From Streptomyces poonensis (lineage in GTDB: Bacteria > Actinomycetota > Actinomycetes > Streptomycetales > Streptomycetaceae), in the NCBI RefSeq assembly GCF_014650915.1, contig NZ_BMVW01000018.1:24814-88813 (forward strand): a DNA stretch of 64,000 nt, given 5' to 3'. The position numbers were made by a program, and so were the translations under genes. Of the stretch, positions 51,679-61,267 are shown in pieces. Under the pieces are notes generated by a model. It had not been told where the DNA came from. It saw only the letters and a list, made by a program, of their open reading frames with translations, and searched no databases. Position 1 is the first letter of the stretch. Each line of letters starts with the position of its first letter.

Positions 51679-52526
51679 GCGCCGTGAGGGCCGTGAGAAC
51701 CGTGGGCCGCCGGCGCCGCGGGACCGTTGTTCCCGCACCGGACGTGGACGAGGACCGCTGGATCGAGGTCGACGGACTGCACAAGGTCTACCGGTCACGC
51801 AGGTCCGAGCCGACCCACGCGCTCTCGGACATCGAACTCTTCGTCCGGCGCGGTGAGTTCGTCTCGGTCGTCGGCCCTTCGGGGTGCGGCAAGACCACGC
51901 TGCTGAAGATCCTCGCCGGGATCGTCCCGAGGAGCGAGGGGACGGTCCGGGTCGCGGGCCGCGAGGTGACGGGGCCGCTGCCCGAGGTGGGCATGGTCTT
52001 CCAGGCGGCCACCCTCCTGCCGTGGCGCACGATCGTGCAGAACGTGATGGTGCCCGTGGAAGTGCAGAAGCTCGACACCCGTGTGTACCGGGAACGGGCC
52101 GAGCGGCTGCTCGGGCTGGTCGGTCTCGACGGGTTCGCGGGCAAGTACCCCCATGAGCTGAGCGGCGGGATGCAGCAGCGCGCCGGAATCTGCCGGGCCC
52201 TGGTGCACGACCCGGCCGTGCTGTTGATGGACGAACCCTTCGGCGCGCTCGACGCCCTGACCCGCGAGCACATGAACGTCGAACTGCTGCGGATCTGGCG
52301 GGAGAGCGGACAGACCGTCGTGTTCGTCACCCACTCCATCCCCGAGGCGGTCCTCCTCTCCGACCGGGTGGTGGTCCTCAGCCCGCGTCCCGGCCGGGTC
52401 GCCGAGATCGTCGACATCGATCTGCCCCGCCCGCGAGCGCTGAGCGTGATGACCTCGCACCGGGCCGGAGCCCATGTCGAGCGGATCCGTGCGCACTTCG
52501 ACGCCCACGCCGGGACCGACTCATGA
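51675..52526 (+). CDS. ABC importer ATP-binding protein (TauB/SsuB-like)
   Basis: 283 residues. Walker A VVGPSGCGKTTLLKIL, Q-loop VGMVFQAATLLPWRT, signature LSGGMQQRAGICRAL, Walker B VLLMDEPFGALD, H-loop VFVTHSIPEA are all consensus. The QAATLLPWRT and MQQRAGI variants are typical of the taurine/nitrate/sulfonate class. Overlaps neighbours on both sides by 4 bp, so it is a tight operon. Confidence 0.94.
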   Translation: MSAVRAVRTVGRRRRGTVVPAPDVDEDRWIEVDGLHKVYRSRRSEPTHALSDIELFVRRGEFVSVVGPSGCGKTTLLKILAGIVPRSEGTVRVAGREVTGPLPEVGMVFQAATLLPWRTIVQNVMVPVEVQKLDTRVYRERAERLLGLVGLDGFAGKYPHELSGGMQQRAGICRALVHDPAVLLMDEPFGALDALTREHMNVELLRIWRESGQTVVFVTHSIPEAVLLSDRVVVLSPRPGRVAEIVDIDLPRPRALSVMTSHRAGAHVERIRAHFDAHAGTDS

Positions 52527-53365
52527 AGCGGCCCGAGCGGTCGAGGCGTGTCCGTGTGCACCTGACCCCTATGAACCTGCCCCGTGTCGACCTGAAGGAG
52601 CGCCCCGAGCTGCTGCTCGTGCCCGCTGCCTTCGTGGTCGTCATGCTGGGGTGGGAATTCGCGATCCCCGCCCTCGGGGTCGACGACTACGTACTGCCGC
52701 GTCCCTCCCAGATCGTCGACGCCCTGCGGACGCAGCTGTCCGACCCGTTGTTCTGGGGCCACTTCAGGGTCACGGTCCTGGAGTCGCTGTACGGGTTCCT
52801 CCTCGGCGTGGGGGCGGCGCTGGTGCTGGGCACGGTGATCGCACAGGTGCGGCTGGTCGAGCGCGCCTTCATGCCGTACATCGTCGCCTTCCAGACGGTG
52901 CCCAAGGTGGCTCTCGCACCGCTGTTCGTGGTGTGGTTCGGCTTCGGTATGACGAGCAAGGTCGTCATGGCGGCGGTGATCTCGTTCTTCCCGATGCTGG
53001 TCAACGTGATCGAGGGGTTGCGCTCGGCCGATGCCGACCGGGTCCAGATGCTCACGGTGTTCGGCGCGAGCCGGTTCCAGGTCTTCAGGATGGTGCGGCT
53101 GCCGAGCGCGCTCCCCTTCGTGTTCGCCGGTCTCGACATCGGCATCGTCTTCTCGATCCTCGGCGCTGTCGTCGGCGAGTTCATCGGGGCGAAGGAGGGT
53201 CTCGGGTACCTCCTGCTGCAGACCAACTACAACTTCGACATCGCCGGGATGTTCGCCGTGCTCGTGGTGCTCTCGGTACTGGGGCTGATCGCCCACTTCA
53301 TCATCCGTCTCGTCCACAAGCGCCTCGTCTTCTGGTCCGAGGAGAACCGGGTGCTCGGCGCTTGA
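52523..53365 (+). CDS. ABC importer permease (TauC/SsuC-like)
   Basis: 280 residues with about six membrane helices. The coupling (EAA) loop is VIEGLRSADADRVQMLTVFGASRFQVFRMVRLPSALP in outline, with the conserved Gly in FGAS. Preceding GEFIGAKEGLGYLL matches the class. The start overlaps the ATPase stop by ATGA. The ATPase and permease are followed by the amidohydrolase gene 26 bp later. Confidence 0.94.
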   Translation: MKRPERSRRVRVHLTPMNLPRVDLKERPELLLVPAAFVVVMLGWEFAIPALGVDDYVLPRPSQIVDALRTQLSDPLFWGHFRVTVLESLYGFLLGVGAALVLGTVIAQVRLVERAFMPYIVAFQTVPKVALAPLFVVWFGFGMTSKVVMAAVISFFPMLVNVIEGLRSADADRVQMLTVFGASRFQVFRMVRLPSALPFVFAGLDIGIVFSILGAVVGEFIGAKEGLGYLLLQTNYNFDIAGMFAVLVVLSVLGLIAHFIIRLVHKRLVFWSEENRVLGA

Positions 53366-53391
53366 GGAGATCAGGACTCAAGGAGGCCGTC

Positions 53392-54870
53392 GTGGCCGAT
53401 CCGACCGAGTACGACCTTGTGGTGAAGGACGCCCGCGTCGTCACCCACGACCATGACGACGCAAGGCCCGCGGACATCGCCGTCAGCGGCGGGCGGATCG
53501 CCGCCGTGGCCCCCGGCATCGCCGCGTCGGGCGCGCGCCGGGTGGTCGACGCCGCCGGCAGGCTGGCGTTCCCCGGCGTCGTGGACGCCCACCAGCACTG
53601 GGGGATCTACCACCCGCTCGCCGAGGACGCGGCGACCGAGAGCCGTGCCTGTGCACAGGGCGGGGTCACCACCGCCCTGACCTACATGCGGACCGGCCGC
53701 TACTACCTCAACAAGGGCGGCCCGTACGCCGAGTTCTTCCCCGAGGTGCTGGACGCCGCCGCCGGCCGTGCCCACATCGACTACGGTTTCCACCTCGCGC
53801 CGATATCGCGCGGTCACATCGACGAGATCCCCGACCTGATCGAGCGGTTCGGCGTCACCTCGTTCAAGGTCTTCATGTTCTACGGCGGTCATGGCCTGCA
53901 CGGCAGATCCGACGACCAGAACGCGTTCCTGCTGCTCCCCGAGGACGAGCGGTACGACTACGCGCACTTCGAGTTCGTCATGCGCGGGGTGCAGGCCGCC
54001 CGCGAGCGGTACCCCGACCTCGCCGACCGCATCTCGCTGTCCCTGCACTGCGAGACCGCCGAGATCATGACCGCGTACACCAGGCTGGTGGAGGAGGCGG
54101 GCGAGCTGACCGGGCTCGCCGCCTACAGCGCCTCCCGGCCGCAGCACTCCGAGGGGCTCGCGGTCGCCATCGCCTCCTACCTCGCGCACGAGACCGGGCT
54201 GCCGACCGTCAACCTGCTGCATCTGTCGTCCCGCAAGGCGGTGGACGCGGCCGTACGAATGGGCCGGGCGTTCCCGCACATCGACTTCCGCCGGGAGGTC
54301 ACCGTCGGGCACCTGCTCGCCGACATCACCACGGCCCACGGCCTCGGCGGCAAGGTGAACCCGCCGCTGCGGCCCCGCGACGACGTCGAGGCGCTGTGGG
54401 AGTACGTGCTCGACGGCACCGTCGACTGGGTCGTCAGCGACCACGCGTGCTGCCGCGAGGAGCTGAAGTTCGGCACGCCCGAGGACGACGTCTTCGTCGC
54501 CAGGTCCGGCTTCGGCGGAGCCGAGTACCTCCTCCCCGGCCTCATCACCGAGGGGACGAAGCGAGGCCTGCCGCTGGGCCGAATCGCCGCGCTGACCTCC
54601 TGGAACCCGGCCCGGCGCTATGGGCTGGGCACCAAGGGCGCCCTCGCACCGGGCTTCGACGCCGACTTCGCCCTGGTCGACCCGGGCCGTACCTGGACCG
54701 TGCGCGCCGCGGAGTCGGAGTCGTCGCAGGAGTACACCCCGTTCGAGGGCTTCGAGCTGACCGCGCAGGTGACCGACACCTTTCTGAGAGGGCATCACAT
54801 CCTGCGGGCGGGCAAGGTCGCCGGCGAACCGTTGGGTGACTACCTGCACCGCCCGACCCTACGAGCCTGA
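53392..54870 (+). CDS. Dihydropyrimidinase/hydantoinase-like amidohydrolase
   Basis: 492 residues from GTG 53392, with AAGGAGG at ideal spacing. The cyclic amidohydrolase core shows GVVDAHQHWGIYH (metal His pair, written HxH as HQHW), TSFKVFMFYGG (position of the carboxylated Lys), LSLHCETAE, NLLHLSSRKAV and VVSDHACC with the final Asp. These enzymes open cyclic ureides such as dihydropyrimidines or hydantoins. Its place in the importer operon suggests that it hydrolyses the imported compound; the exact substrate is unknown. The 200 bp to the terminator hold no other feature. Confidence 0.9.
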   Translation: MADPTEYDLVVKDARVVTHDHDDARPADIAVSGGRIAAVAPGIAASGARRVVDAAGRLAFPGVVDAHQHWGIYHPLAEDAATESRACAQGGVTTALTYMRTGRYYLNKGGPYAEFFPEVLDAAAGRAHIDYGFHLAPISRGHIDEIPDLIERFGVTSFKVFMFYGGHGLHGRSDDQNAFLLLPEDERYDYAHFEFVMRGVQAARERYPDLADRISLSLHCETAEIMTAYTRLVEEAGELTGLAAYSASRPQHSEGLAVAIASYLAHETGLPTVNLLHLSSRKAVDAAVRMGRAFPHIDFRREVTVGHLLADITTAHGLGGKVNPPLRPRDDVEALWEYVLDGTVDWVVSDHACCREELKFGTPEDDVFVARSGFGGAEYLLPGLITEGTKRGLPLGRIAALTSWNPARRYGLGTKGALAPGFDADFALVDPGRTWTVRAAESESSQEYTPFEGFELTAQVTDTFLRGHHILRAGKVAGEPLGDYLHRPTLRA

Positions 54871-55030
54871 TCAGCGACGTCATGTCAGAGTCTCCGTGTC
54901 CTCGCCGCCGCTTGTCGCCGTACGTGCATGGCTCTGGACGACACACGGCGCAAGATCGATCCCCCGTCCTTCGGCGGCAGGTCCGTCGGGGCTCGCGGCT
55001 CGCGGCGCCGTCTCCGTGAAACGGTCGGCG

Positions 55031-55063
55031 GCGGTGCCGCCCGGAGTGACCGGGCGGCACCGC
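55031..55063. terminator. Strong hairpin between convergent genes
   Basis: A 14-bp perfect stem, GCGGTGCCGCCCGG with its complement, and a 5-base loop (AGTGA), 12 bp past the stop of the leftward secreted-protein gene. No long T tract follows, as usual in Streptomyces. It could act on both strands. Confidence 0.85.
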
Positions 55064-55075
55064 CTCAGGCAGGGG

Positions 55076-57034
55076 TCACTTGGAGAAGTAGAGGTACTTC
55101 CAGGCGCCGTAGGTGGTGGAGTTGACGTTGTCGCCGGAGCTGCCGTTGACGTACGCGGACCGCATGCGCAGGCGCAGACCGGTCACGCCGGGTGCTTCGA
55201 GGGTGACGGCCGACTTCCCGTTCGTACCGAGCGGGAAGTACCGCGACACGTCGGAGTGCCACTTGCCGCCCGCGTAGACCTGCAGGTCGAAGCGGTGCTT
55301 GCGGCCCTTGTAGTAGGTCATGCTGGTGGTGAGCAGCGGGTCGGTGTTCTTGTGGAACCAGTAGTACGACGTCGAGCCGATCCTGGCCGTCTTGTAGTGC
55401 CTGGAGACGGCGGTGGAGATCTTCACCCGGGCGTACGCCGTGGACGTGACGGTCCTGGGCTTGTAGCGGGCGTCGCCCTTGAAGACCGCGGAGACGACCG
55501 TGTCCCGGGTCATGTCCACGGTCGCCGAGATGTTGCCGTTTGAGTTGACCTTCGCGGCCTTGAGGAGCTTCTTGGGCTTGTCGCCGCCGTAGGGGTCGGC
55601 CCAGATCTCGACCGTGCGGTTCTTGTACGTCGTCCCGAGGTGCGCGGTGAAGGAAACGTCGGCGCCGTAGTCGTAGGTGTTGCCGTTCCTGTTCAGGGTG
55701 AGCGCGGTGGCCGCTCGGGAGACCTCGGTCCTGTCGGTGGCGTTCACCGGGGTGTGGCCGCTGTCGCCGGCCCAGGCGGCCTTGTAGGTGACCGTCCCGC
55801 CGGCCGGCGGGGTGTCGGTGAAGGAGTAGGTGCCGTCCGGCTTCAGGGTGACGGCGGGCAGTGCCTTGCCGCCGGGGCTCTCCAGGTCGGTGCGGGTGAT
55901 CTGGAGCCTGGTGCCGGAGGGCAGGGGGACCGTGGCGGACGCCCGGCCGGTGACGGTGAGCTTCTTGGCGCGGGCGGCGGTCGCGGGCGCGTCGACCGTC
56001 AGGGTCGTCACGCTCTTCGCCGGGTCGGTGAGCGTCTTGAGGACGTAGCCGCGCGGGCCCGAGACCAGAGCGAAGATCCGGGAGGAGTCCGGGGCCCAGG
56101 CGAGGGCGTGCGCGTCGGCGGTGTAGGTGCGGATCGGCGTGCTCGCGCCGGGACGGTGAACCGCCACCGTGTTGTCGCCGATCGGGCCGAGCTGGGCGAC
56201 CAGGCCGTTCGGGGCGATGTCCGCGCCCCGTCCCGCCGGGTAGGCGCCGGCGGGGGAGAACGTACCGTTCGCGTAGGTGTGCCGGTCCGTGCCGTCGACC
56301 AGGACCTGCGCGGCGCCGGGCACGAGGTCGATGTCGCTGACGTAGTTCAGCGCGTATCCGCCGTCGTGCCAGGCGGTCAGCCGCGGGGTGGCGCCGGAGA
56401 CGTCGACGACGGCCATCAGGTCCTTGGTCATGTCGAAGAAGTCGGTGCCGCCGATGGCCAGCATCCCGGGCGCGGACGGGTCACTGTCGATGTACGGGCC
56501 GCCCCCGACGCCGGGATTCTCGTGCGGGAGCTGCCGAAGTGCCACCGGGTCGGTCCCGGCGGCCGGGTCCGCCGCCGGGTCGACGGAACCCAGGTCGCCA
56601 TGACCGTCGGTGGGGTCCTCGTAGGTGAACCACACCTTGCCACCGGTGGCCTCCAGGTAGAGCGGGCCGATCTTGGTGGCCACGGGGTATCGGGCCTTGA
56701 CGTCCAAGGTGGCCGCGTCCAGGGCGACGATCTCGTGGCTGCCTCGCGCCGTCGCGTAGAGGGTGGCGCCGTCCTCGGACAGCGCCAGGTCGAAGATGCC
56801 GTCGATGCCGCTCACGGAGTCGACGCGCTCGCCGGTGTAGTCGGTGGCCACGATGGAGTCGGTCGTGTCGTCACCGATGAAGACCCGCCCGAGGGCACCG
56901 CTCACGACGATGCCCGCGGGCGAGCCGATGGTGACGGTCGCGGCCGACGCGGGCCCGGCCGCCATGGTGCTCAGGACCACCGAACCGGAGAGGACCGCGA
57001 GCGCCGTCGCGGTCGAGATGCTGCGCGTACGCAC
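55076..57034 (-). CDS. Secreted beta-propeller protein with Ig-like repeats
   Basis: 652 residues from GTG 57034. A Sec signal (ISTATALAVLSGSVVLSTMAAGPASA) is followed by YncE-like propeller repeats (FIGDDTTDSIVATDYTGE, LALSEDGATLYATARGSHEI, ALAWAPDSSRIFALVSG) to about residue 330. Then two or so bacterial Ig-like domains (VTGRASATVPLPSGTRLQIT; VSRAATALTLNRNGNTYDYG) and a C-terminal beta domain ending YGAWKYLYFSK. No catalytic residues are seen; an extracellular or adhesive role is likely. It is divergent from lcp. Confidence 0.82.
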   Translation of the reverse strand: MRTRSISTATALAVLSGSVVLSTMAAGPASAATVTIGSPAGIVVSGALGRVFIGDDTTDSIVATDYTGERVDSVSGIDGIFDLALSEDGATLYATARGSHEIVALDAATLDVKARYPVATKIGPLYLEATGGKVWFTYEDPTDGHGDLGSVDPAADPAAGTDPVALRQLPHENPGVGGGPYIDSDPSAPGMLAIGGTDFFDMTKDLMAVVDVSGATPRLTAWHDGGYALNYVSDIDLVPGAAQVLVDGTDRHTYANGTFSPAGAYPAGRGADIAPNGLVAQLGPIGDNTVAVHRPGASTPIRTYTADAHALAWAPDSSRIFALVSGPRGYVLKTLTDPAKSVTTLTVDAPATAARAKKLTVTGRASATVPLPSGTRLQITRTDLESPGGKALPAVTLKPDGTYSFTDTPPAGGTVTYKAAWAGDSGHTPVNATDRTEVSRAATALTLNRNGNTYDYGADVSFTAHLGTTYKNRTVEIWADPYGGDKPKKLLKAAKVNSNGNISATVDMTRDTVVSAVFKGDARYKPRTVTSTAYARVKISTAVSRHYKTARIGSTSYYWFHKNTDPLLTTSMTYYKGRKHRFDLQVYAGGKWHSDVSRYFPLGTNGKSAVTLEAPGVTGLRLRMRSAYVNGSSGDNVNSTTYGAWKYLYFSK

Positions 57035-57500
57035 AGTGCTGTTACCCCCACAAGGAAACCCGGTGCGGCACCGGGGAGTTGAGAGCGCCGCGCGGCATCC
57101 GGACGTGACCACGACGGGGATCATGGTGACGCACGGGGCGCGGCTGCCAGGTGCAGCGTATGGCATGTCAGTGACACGTGTGGAAGCGATATAGCCCGTA
57201 CGCGCGCACGCGCTGCCCTGCGGGGCAGCGGCCGCGGTCGTCGGGGCCTGGCGGCGGCACTGAGCGCGGAACGCTCCGATGGGGTCAGGCGCCGGAAGGC
57301 AGCGCGGCCTTCTCCCGACGCGCCGGAGCGGTGTCGGCGACGGCCCCACGGTCACCTCCATTGCCGACGGTGACGCACCTCGCTATGTTAATCAAAAATC
57401 ACATCGCTGAGTGAGATCTGAAACGTGGTGGTCACGCAATCGCATAGTCAGGGGCGGCGCATAGCGCGGTCCGATCCCCATCAGGGAAGCAGGTAAGTCA
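57035..57500. promoter_or_regulatory. Divergent promoter region of secreted-protein and lcp genes
   Basis: 466 bp without a gene. The AT-rich run TATGTTAATCAAAAATC at 57384-57400 stands out from the GC-rich background about 100 bp before the lcp start and is the best promoter or operator candidate. GGGAAGCAGG precedes the lcp ATG. No clear TetR palindrome was found. Confidence 0.5.
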
Positions 57501-58709
57501 ATGGAAAATCTCAACAGGCGAAGAGTTCTGTCCCTCGGTGTCGCGCTCGGTCTCGTGGGCGTGGCGGACACCGCCAAGGCGTGGGCGTGGCCGGCGGCGG
57601 ACTCGGTGGCCGGAACCGGCACGGGCACCGATCCGGAGTACATCTGGGACGACGCGGCGGATCCTCTCCTGGCCTCGCTGCTCGACAACGGCCAGGTTCC
57701 GTCGGTCAACACCGCGATGAAGGGGTGGGTGAACAACGGTGACCCGCTGCCCAGCGGCCTGCCGGCCGACCTCGTCGCCCATCTGCGGCAGGTCAACAGG
57801 CTGCCCTCCTGGGCCGACCCCGCCAAGCTGCGCCGCGCCGCCGACTTCAACCGGCGCAGGGACACCTACCTGTTCATGCTGTACGGCCTCGGCAGCGGAA
57901 TCATGAGCACCGTGATCCCGCGTGAGGCCAGAAGTGTCTACTGGTCCGCGGGCGGCGCGGACATGCAGGACCGCGCGGCCAAGACGTTCACGTTCGGCTA
58001 CGACCTGTCCCAGCTCAGAGCCTTCGAGCCGACGGGGCAGTTCGTCGTCACCGCCAACAAGACGCGGCTGGTGCACGCCGCGGTGCGGCACCTGCTGCCG
58101 CAATCGCCGCGCTGGCGGGACGGCGCCGACCAGACCATCCCGATCAGCGCCGCCGACATCCTGGTCACCTTCCACAGCCTCGGCACCTATGTGCGCAGGA
58201 GGCTGCTCGACTGGAGGGTCCCGTTCCCGGCCGCGGACCAGGAGGCCTTTCTGCATTCGTGGCAGGTCGCTCTTCACCTGCTCGGTGTGCCGGACGAGTA
58301 CATCCCCCAGACCTGGGCGGCCGCGGACGCGCAGTCGGCGCAGGTGCTCACCCCGATCCTCGCCCCGACCCCCGAGGGCATCGATCTCGCCGAGGTACTG
58401 CTCGGTCTGACCGCACAGATCGATCTCGGTGTCACCCGCGGGTTCCTGAACGAGTTCGTGCGCTACGTCCTCAGCGACGAGGTCGGCGACTGGCTGGGAC
58501 TGCGCCGCGACTACGCGGCAGCGGCCCTGGTCCGCACCGCCTGGCCGGCCTACATCCTGTTCCGCGAGGGGCTGTCGCCCATCATGCCCGGCACCTTCTA
58601 CATGGTCGACCAGTTCGTACGCGCCCTGGCCATGCTGTTCCTCAACAAGGGTTCCTCCACGACCACCACGCCCATCACGATCCCCACCGGCAACAGGCCG
58701 GCCGCCTGA
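57501..58709 (+). CDS. lcp: Latex-clearing protein (rubber oxygenase, haem b)
   Basis: 402 residues. The twin-arginine signal NLNRRRVLSLG is at the start. The DUF2236/Lcp core is clear, and key positions of the Streptomyces K30 enzyme map with a constant offset of six: Glu142, Arg158, Lys161, Thr162 and haem ligand His192 (RLVHAAVRHLLP) correspond to E148, R164, K167, T168 and H198. Lcp cleaves the double bonds of poly(cis-1,4-isoprene) outside the cell, giving oligo-isoprenoids. Substrate uptake or beta-oxidation genes are not adjacent. The double-TetR gene lies tail-to-tail downstream. Confidence 0.93.
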   Translation: MENLNRRRVLSLGVALGLVGVADTAKAWAWPAADSVAGTGTGTDPEYIWDDAADPLLASLLDNGQVPSVNTAMKGWVNNGDPLPSGLPADLVAHLRQVNRLPSWADPAKLRRAADFNRRRDTYLFMLYGLGSGIMSTVIPREARSVYWSAGGADMQDRAAKTFTFGYDLSQLRAFEPTGQFVVTANKTRLVHAAVRHLLPQSPRWRDGADQTIPISAADILVTFHSLGTYVRRRLLDWRVPFPAADQEAFLHSWQVALHLLGVPDEYIPQTWAAADAQSAQVLTPILAPTPEGIDLAEVLLGLTAQIDLGVTRGFLNEFVRYVLSDEVGDWLGLRRDYAAAALVRTAWPAYILFREGLSPIMPGTFYMVDQFVRALAMLFLNKGSSTTTTPITIPTGNRPAA

Positions 58710-58732
58710 GCAGCCGGTCCGCTGCCACCGGT

Positions 58733-58766
58733 GCCCGCCCCGCGGCAGGTGCGCCGAGGGGCGGGC
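58733..58766 (+). terminator. Hairpin downstream of lcp
   Basis: GCCCGCCCC (58733) pairs with GGGGCGGGC (58758) around a 16-base loop. A second stem, GAGGCGC/GCGCCTC at 58787 and 58806, follows before the convergent TetR stop. Together they likely end transcription from both sides. Confidence 0.65.
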
Positions 58767-58842
58767 GATCCGGGTGACTCCCGGGCGAGGCGCTGCCACG
58801 GCGCGGCGCCTCGTCGCGTGCCTGGTCCGTCCCGATGTCCGT

Positions 58843-60051
58843 TCAGAGGCCCAGGGCGCCCACGACCAGAGCGGTCACGGCGTCACGGTTCTCATGGCTG
58901 TCCCGCCACCGCAGTCTGCGTCCGGCCTCGACCACCACGCCGAACCCCGCGTGCACCAGCACCCGGGCCTGGCGCGGGTCCAGCTCCGGACGGGCCAGCC
59001 GCAGCTGCTGCTCCCAGACGGCGATGTGTTCGCGCTGCGCGAGGACCAAGGGCTGCCGCAGGTCGGCCGGCAAACCGGCGAACTCGGCCTCGGCGACGGT
59101 GTTGAGCGCGGTGTACTCGAAGCTGTAGGCCACGTACGTCGCCGCCAGCGCGACGACGGCGTCGTACGGGCCGGCCACCTCGTGAAGACCCTGGTCCACC
59201 CCCTGCGCCAGCAGCCCCGCCGCCTGAAGGCACGCCGCCGCCAGGATGTCGACCTTGCCGGGGTAGTGACGGTAGAGCGCGGACGGGGCCAGTCCCACCG
59301 CCTCCGCGATCTGTCCGTTCGTGACGTTGGCGAACCCGTCCCGAGCGAACAGCGGGACGGCGGCCGCGAGGATCTGCGCGCGTCGCGTGCGCGGCACCGG
59401 CTGGGCGGGCAGCGCGACGGGGCGTGCGCCCCTCCGGGCCGCCGTGGGATCGGTCGCGGCCACGCCCAGCGCGGACGCCGACAGCAGGTCCTCGGCCCGG
59501 CGTTGGGCGATGGAGGTGTGGTGCATCGTGATGGACCCGATCGCACCGAGTGCCGCCGAGGCCCGCAGACGCTCGTCAGGCAGGGCGTACGCGCGCTGCA
59601 CCGCCTCGTCGACCCGCCCGACGACGTGCCCGAACTTCGCCCGGAGAGTCCGGCGGTCCTCGCGGTTGAGGTACCGGGCCTCCCATCGGTACACGCCGCC
59701 CGACGCGCGATGCGCGACGGTGACCCGGGTGACGGCGGTGAGCACGTCCGTCAGGGGCGCCCCGGGCGGCACCTCGTCGAGTGCGGCGACTAGCCGGTCC
59801 GCCATGACGTCGGCGCATGCGGCGAACAGCGCGTACTTGTTCGGGAAGTGCCGGTACAGGGCCGCCGCGGTGATGCCCACGCCAGCGGCGATCTCCCCCA
59901 TGGACGCCGTGTGGTACCCGCGCTCGCTGAAGACCCGGCCGGCCGCCTCGACGATGAGCTGCTTGCGGTTGCGGGGCCGGGTGGCAGCGGCCGGATCGGC
60001 GGTCACGGCCGAACGGGCGGATACGGAGACGGGGCCATACGAATCAGTCAA
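58843..60051 (-). CDS. Double-domain TetR-family regulator
   Basis: Up to 402 residues with two complete TetR DNA-binding regions: RKQLIVEAAGRVFSERGYHT...GVGITAAALYRHFPNK near residue 30-80, and RRAQILAAAVPLFARDGFAN...AVGLAPSALYRHYPGK near 225-275. Each is followed by its own helical ligand domain. Single-chain duplicated TetR proteins are uncommon. Starts TTG 60051 (with GGAG upstream) and GTG 60006 are both possible. Its position next to lcp fits the TetR regulators of rubber degradation in other actinobacteria, but the target is not shown. The 250 bp to the next gene hold no gene. Confidence 0.87.
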   Translation of the reverse strand: MTDSYGPVSVSARSAVTADPAAATRPRNRKQLIVEAAGRVFSERGYHTASMGEIAAGVGITAAALYRHFPNKYALFAACADVMADRLVAALDEVPPGAPLTDVLTAVTRVTVAHRASGGVYRWEARYLNREDRRTLRAKFGHVVGRVDEAVQRAYALPDERLRASAALGAIGSITMHHTSIAQRRAEDLLSASALGVAATDPTAARRGARPVALPAQPVPRTRRAQILAAAVPLFARDGFANVTNGQIAEAVGLAPSALYRHYPGKVDILAAACLQAAGLLAQGVDQGLHEVAGPYDAVVALAATYVAYSFEYTALNTVAEAEFAGLPADLRQPLVLAQREHIAVWEQQLRLARPELDPRQARVLVHAGFGVVVEAGRRLRWRDSHENRDAVTALVVGALGL

Positions 60052-60301
60052 TCACACGTCGCTCCGAGGTCTCGGGCTCCTTCGGCGCGGACTGCACGGG
60101 ACGCGCATCCCGGATCAGTTCCCCTGTGATGCATGCGCCCCGGGGCAACCGGCACAACCCGGATCGCACGGTCCGCTCGTCCTTCCTCGGCTAGCTCCGT
60201 GGCAGCCGCAACCGCAGGTCGCTGCGTGAAAGTGTCGTCAGGAGTCTGCGGACACAGCACAATGATCCTCTGCCTGACATCCGGATTAGGGGAGCGTTGC
60301 G

Positions 60302-61267
60302 GTGCGTACGGGGAAGCCTCAACTCTTGTTCGTCCACGGTATAGGCGGCCTGCGGGACGAAGACGCGGACCGCCGTGCCTGGCTGGAGGCACTGGCAGCG
60401 GGGGCGCGGGAGGCCCAGCTGGCCGATGAGATCTCCGCGCTGACGCAGGGCTGGCTCGCGGATGTCACGTTCGCCGACTACAGCGGTCTGTTCGGCCGCC
60501 GGGGAGCGCAGGGCGGCCCGGCAGGGGAACTCGACGAAGAGGAAGTACCGTTCCTGGCGGAGCTGCTGGACGCGATGCTGGAGGAACTCGCCGAGCAGTT
60601 CCCGGCCGAGACCGGCCCACAGGACGCACGGGTCATCCGTGACGCCCGTTTCCAGCTCGACGCGGCCGTCGAAGGCCGCCAGGCTCAGGGCCCCGGCGAG
60701 ACCGGCCGCCGGTTGGTCGGCGTCACGACGACCATGCTGCGTCTGCCGGGACTGCGGCAGGCGGCGCAGTGGATGAACGGCCGGGCCGTCCTGCTCCAGC
60801 TCGCCCAGGTCGGCCGCTATCTGGAGCGCCGGGGGAAGAAGGCGTCCCTGGGCGCCGCCGTGCGTGCCCGGGTGCTCGACGGCCTGGATCCCGAGCGGCC
60901 TCTCGTGGTCGTCTCGCACAGTCTGGGCACGGTCGTCGCCTACGAGGCGCTGCACGAGTACGAGGGAGAGGTGTCCCTCTGGGTCACCCTGGGTTCGCCG
61001 CTGGCCCTCGGGGCGGTGGTGCTGGACCGACTCGTGCCGAGCCCGGCACGCTGCCCCGAGAACGTCGCTTCCTGGCTCAACTACTGGGACCGGGACGACA
61101 TCGTCGTGGGCCGGCCGCGGCTGGCCGACTGGATCCGCCCCAGCGACAGCGGGGTCAAGGCGGTGACGGCCCGTGTCGACTCCCGCGGGCTGTGGACGCA
61201 CACCGCCACGAAGTACCTGGAGCACGGCTCCGTGGCCCGCCCGGTGATCGAGGCTCTCCGGCCGTGA
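60302..61267 (+). CDS. Alpha/beta-hydrolase coupled to caspase VMAP
   Basis: 321 residues from GTG 60302, with GGGGAG upstream. LLFVHGIGGLRD gives the oxyanion region, VVVSHSLGTVVAYEAL the nucleophile elbow with Ser, and LWTHTATKYLEHGSV a likely catalytic His region. WVTLGSPLALG resembles lipases. No signal peptide, so it acts in the cytoplasm. The stop overlaps the caspase-VMAP start (GTGA), so it is part of the same operon and may be a second effector. Confidence 0.82.
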   Translation: MRTGKPQLLFVHGIGGLRDEDADRRAWLEALAAGAREAQLADEISALTQGWLADVTFADYSGLFGRRGAQGGPAGELDEEEVPFLAELLDAMLEELAEQFPAETGPQDARVIRDARFQLDAAVEGRQAQGPGETGRRLVGVTTTMLRLPGLRQAAQWMNGRAVLLQLAQVGRYLERRGKKASLGAAVRARVLDGLDPERPLVVVSHSLGTVVAYEALHEYEGEVSLWVTLGSPLALGAVVLDRLVPSPARCPENVASWLNYWDRDDIVVGRPRLADWIRPSDSGVKAVTARVDSRGLWTHTATKYLEHGSVARPVIEALRP

